This document shows, in pieces, positions 6,612 to 7,661 of a stretch of 7,661 nt of DNA. The DNA is from Patescibacteria group bacterium. GTDB lineage: Bacteria > Patescibacteriota > UBA1384 > JAHJRZ01. The notes beneath the pieces are model-generated. The model worked only from the letters and a program-made list of their open reading frames with translations. It had not been told where the DNA came from and ran no database searches. The stretch spans positions 1 to 7,661 of the forward strand of contig JAHJRZ010000080.1 in assembly GCA_018830605.1 (NCBI GenBank). Reading direction: 5' to 3'. The translations under genes and the position numbers were made by a program. Within the stretch, counting starts at the first letter, position 1. Every line of letters starts with the position of its first letter.

Positions 6612-6634
6612 AGTCCCAAGGAGGGCAATTTGCC
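6584..6634 (+). promoter_or_regulatory. Inverted repeat enclosing the ribosome binding site and start codon
   Basis: GGCAAATTG (6584-6592) and CAATTTGCC (6626-6634) are perfect inverted copies. An inner TTGG/CCAA pairing (6595-6598 with 6616-6619) can extend the stem. The right arm covers the TTG start codon at 6630-6632, and the Shine-Dalgarno sequence lies between the arms. On a transcript read through from the YkuD gene this would hide the start site. No U-run follows, so it is not a typical terminator. Confidence 0.5.
6618..6624 (+). promoter_or_regulatory. Perfect Shine-Dalgarno sequence that fixes a TTG start
   Basis: AAGGAGG ends five bases before TTG at 6630. It is the strongest ribosome binding site in the window and is the reason for choosing a TTG start. 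Confidence 0.8.
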
Positions 6635-7661
6635 TTATCGTCATTACGTCAACTTTGCTGCTCTAATTTCGAGTTTGGTTTTGTATTTGTGGCTACGCCA
6701 GATTTTGAGAGTTCGTTTTAGATTAATCTTGGCTGGCGTTATTTTGCTCTTGGGCTTTTCTCCATTTGTTTATTTTTATCTCCAGACTACTCAAGCGGCG
6801 GCAACAACTTGCTATTGGGTGGGAGATACTAATCCCGCTCTCTGGAATGACGCCACGCACTGGTCATCAAGTTCTGGCGGAGCTGGCTCAACCTGCGATG
6901 GAGGCGTGGTGCCGGGGAGTGATGATACAGTTATCTTTGATGGACTCAACCTCAATAGCGTTAATGTTGATGTTGCGGTCTCGATTGCGGCTTTGACCAA
7001 TGCTGGCGGCTATTCAGGCGCTCTTAATACTCAAAATTATAGTTTTGCCGTGGCTGGCGATTTTCAGTGGGGAGCCGGCGCTTTTTCTGCTGGCAGTTCA
7101 GCGATGACAATCTCTGGCAGTTATTCTAATTCAGGGACATTCACCGCTGGCACCTCAACCGTTACCTTCAATGCCACCACGGTCGGCAAAACTCTCTCTG
7201 GCACGATGACCGGAGGTTCCGCTTTCTATAAAATCGCCTTTAATGGTGTAGGAGGAGCTTGGGCAGTCACCAACTCAATGACCGTTACCGCCCCTAACGC
7301 CTTAGACACCCTTGTCATCGGCAATGGCACGGTTACTTTAGGCGATGGTCTTGTCTCTGGCTCATTTGAAGTTGACGGCAAGACAACTATTGCCAATACT
7401 GCTGGACAAACAGGAACTTTGCAGACCTCGGCTGTGCCTCAAGGCCAGACCATCACCTTTGACATCAACAACAACGCCACCTTACCCTCTTGCGCTAATT
7501 GCATTATTACTGTGGGCGCTACTAGCGGTGCTGGCCAAGGGAATCTCAAGATTAGAAAAAACACCGTTCTCCGTCTCAACCCCAACGCCACCAGTTCAGA
7601 TACTGGCATTGAAACAGAATCCACCGGCTATTTAGAAATTCAAGGAAGCCAGGATGATACG
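6630..7661 (+). CDS. Exported beta-repeat surface protein, 3' end outside window
   Basis: Probable extracellular adhesin-like or coat protein; no specific function recognised. The frame opens after a stop at 6603-6605, starts at TTG 6630 behind AAGGAGG, and continues without a stop through the right edge (344 residues seen). Residues 8-22 and 32-51 are hydrophobic, with AAA at 56-58 a plausible signal-peptidase site. The mature part opens with a Trp-rich block (CYWVGD from C61, ALWNDATHWSS, then VPGSDDTVIFDG). It continues as Gly/Ser/Thr/Asn-rich short strands with recurring patterns such as SGTFTAGTSTVTFN (168-181) and FYKIAFNG (199-206), typical of beta-helix or beta-sandwich surface repeats. 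Cysteines are few: C61, C89 and a C-x2-C at 288-291. ACC and GGC codons look more frequent than in the neighbours, probably reflecting composition. It may be a very long protein, and the adjacent L,D-transpeptidase could serve wall attachment (inference). Confidence 0.85.
   Translation, partial: MPYRHYVNFAALISSLVLYLWLRQILRVRFRLILAGVILLLGFSPFVYFYLQTTQAAATTCYWVGDTNPALWNDATHWSSSSGGAGSTCDGGVVPGSDDTVIFDGLNLNSVNVDVAVSIAALTNAGGYSGALNTQNYSFAVAGDFQWGAGAFSAGSSAMTISGSYSNSGTFTAGTSTVTFNATTVGKTLSGTMTGGSAFYKIAFNGVGGAWAVTNSMTVTAPNALDTLVIGNGTVTLGDGLVSGSFEVDGKTTIANTAGQTGTLQTSAVPQGQTITFDINNNATLPSCANCIITVGATSGAGQGNLKIRKNTVLRLNPNATSSDTGIETESTGYLEIQGSQDDT

Noticed and set aside
6766..6996. Open frame in another + frame with a methionine start near the surface protein's signal region.
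   Set aside because: It is overlapped by the frame starting at 6630, which has a perfect ribosome binding site, an export signal and family-like surface protein sequence. The same applies to the off-frame stretch at 7345-7635.
6600..7661. Recurring GGC/ACC-rich motifs as a DNA tandem repeat or CRISPR-like array.
   Set aside because: The similarity is at the level of short protein patterns. No DNA unit of constant length repeats with regular spacers.

Overview
The window holds six genes, all on the + strand, and reads as part of a cell-envelope or extracellular polysaccharide locus. The first gene enters from the left edge and the last runs off the right edge. The organism is a bacterium using the standard code: stops are TAA or TGA, and no gene has an internal TGA. 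Several traits suggest a Candidate Phyla Radiation (Patescibacteria) genome or a similar environmental lineage. These are a DUF4012 protein beside polysaccharide genes, a small tethered YkuD enzyme, a Gly/Ser/Thr-rich surface protein with a W-rich N-terminal block, and palindromic TGTCATT-type intergenic repeats. This assignment is inference; no marker gene is present.

Positions 2-3146 form a tight polysaccharide operon. It encodes a polyprenyl-phosphate sugar-1-phosphate transferase (5' end outside the window), a GT4-type glycosyltransferase that overlaps it by one base, and a Wzz-like two-helix chain-length protein five bases further on. The expected logic is: load the first sugar on the lipid carrier, extend it, then control polymer length. 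Flippase, polymerase and further transferases are not in view.

Positions 3147-3282 are a spacer packed with hairpins, including an imperfect palindrome bounded by TGTCATCTCGAG / CTCGAAATGACA. A large DUF4012 membrane protein follows (3283-5466); its role is unknown but it keeps company with polysaccharide genes.

Positions 5467-5781 (315 bases) contain no gene but are informative. They hold a near-consensus extended -10 promoter and, just downstream of its predicted start site, a 143-bp MITE-like insertion with perfect 12-bp terminal inverted repeats and a perfect 9-bp target duplication. A 7-bp GC hairpin then lies directly in front of the next start codon. That gene (5782-6561) is a membrane-anchored L,D-transpeptidase with the SHGCVRL active site.

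A surface protein begins at a TTG codon at 6630 behind a perfect AAGGAGG ribosome binding site and stays open through 7661 (344 codons seen). It has an N-terminal export region and beta-rich repeats. Its start lies inside a perfect 9-bp inverted repeat that could control translation. Together the genes point to building and anchoring an outer polysaccharide and protein coat. I see no defence system, CRISPR array, tRNA or rRNA.
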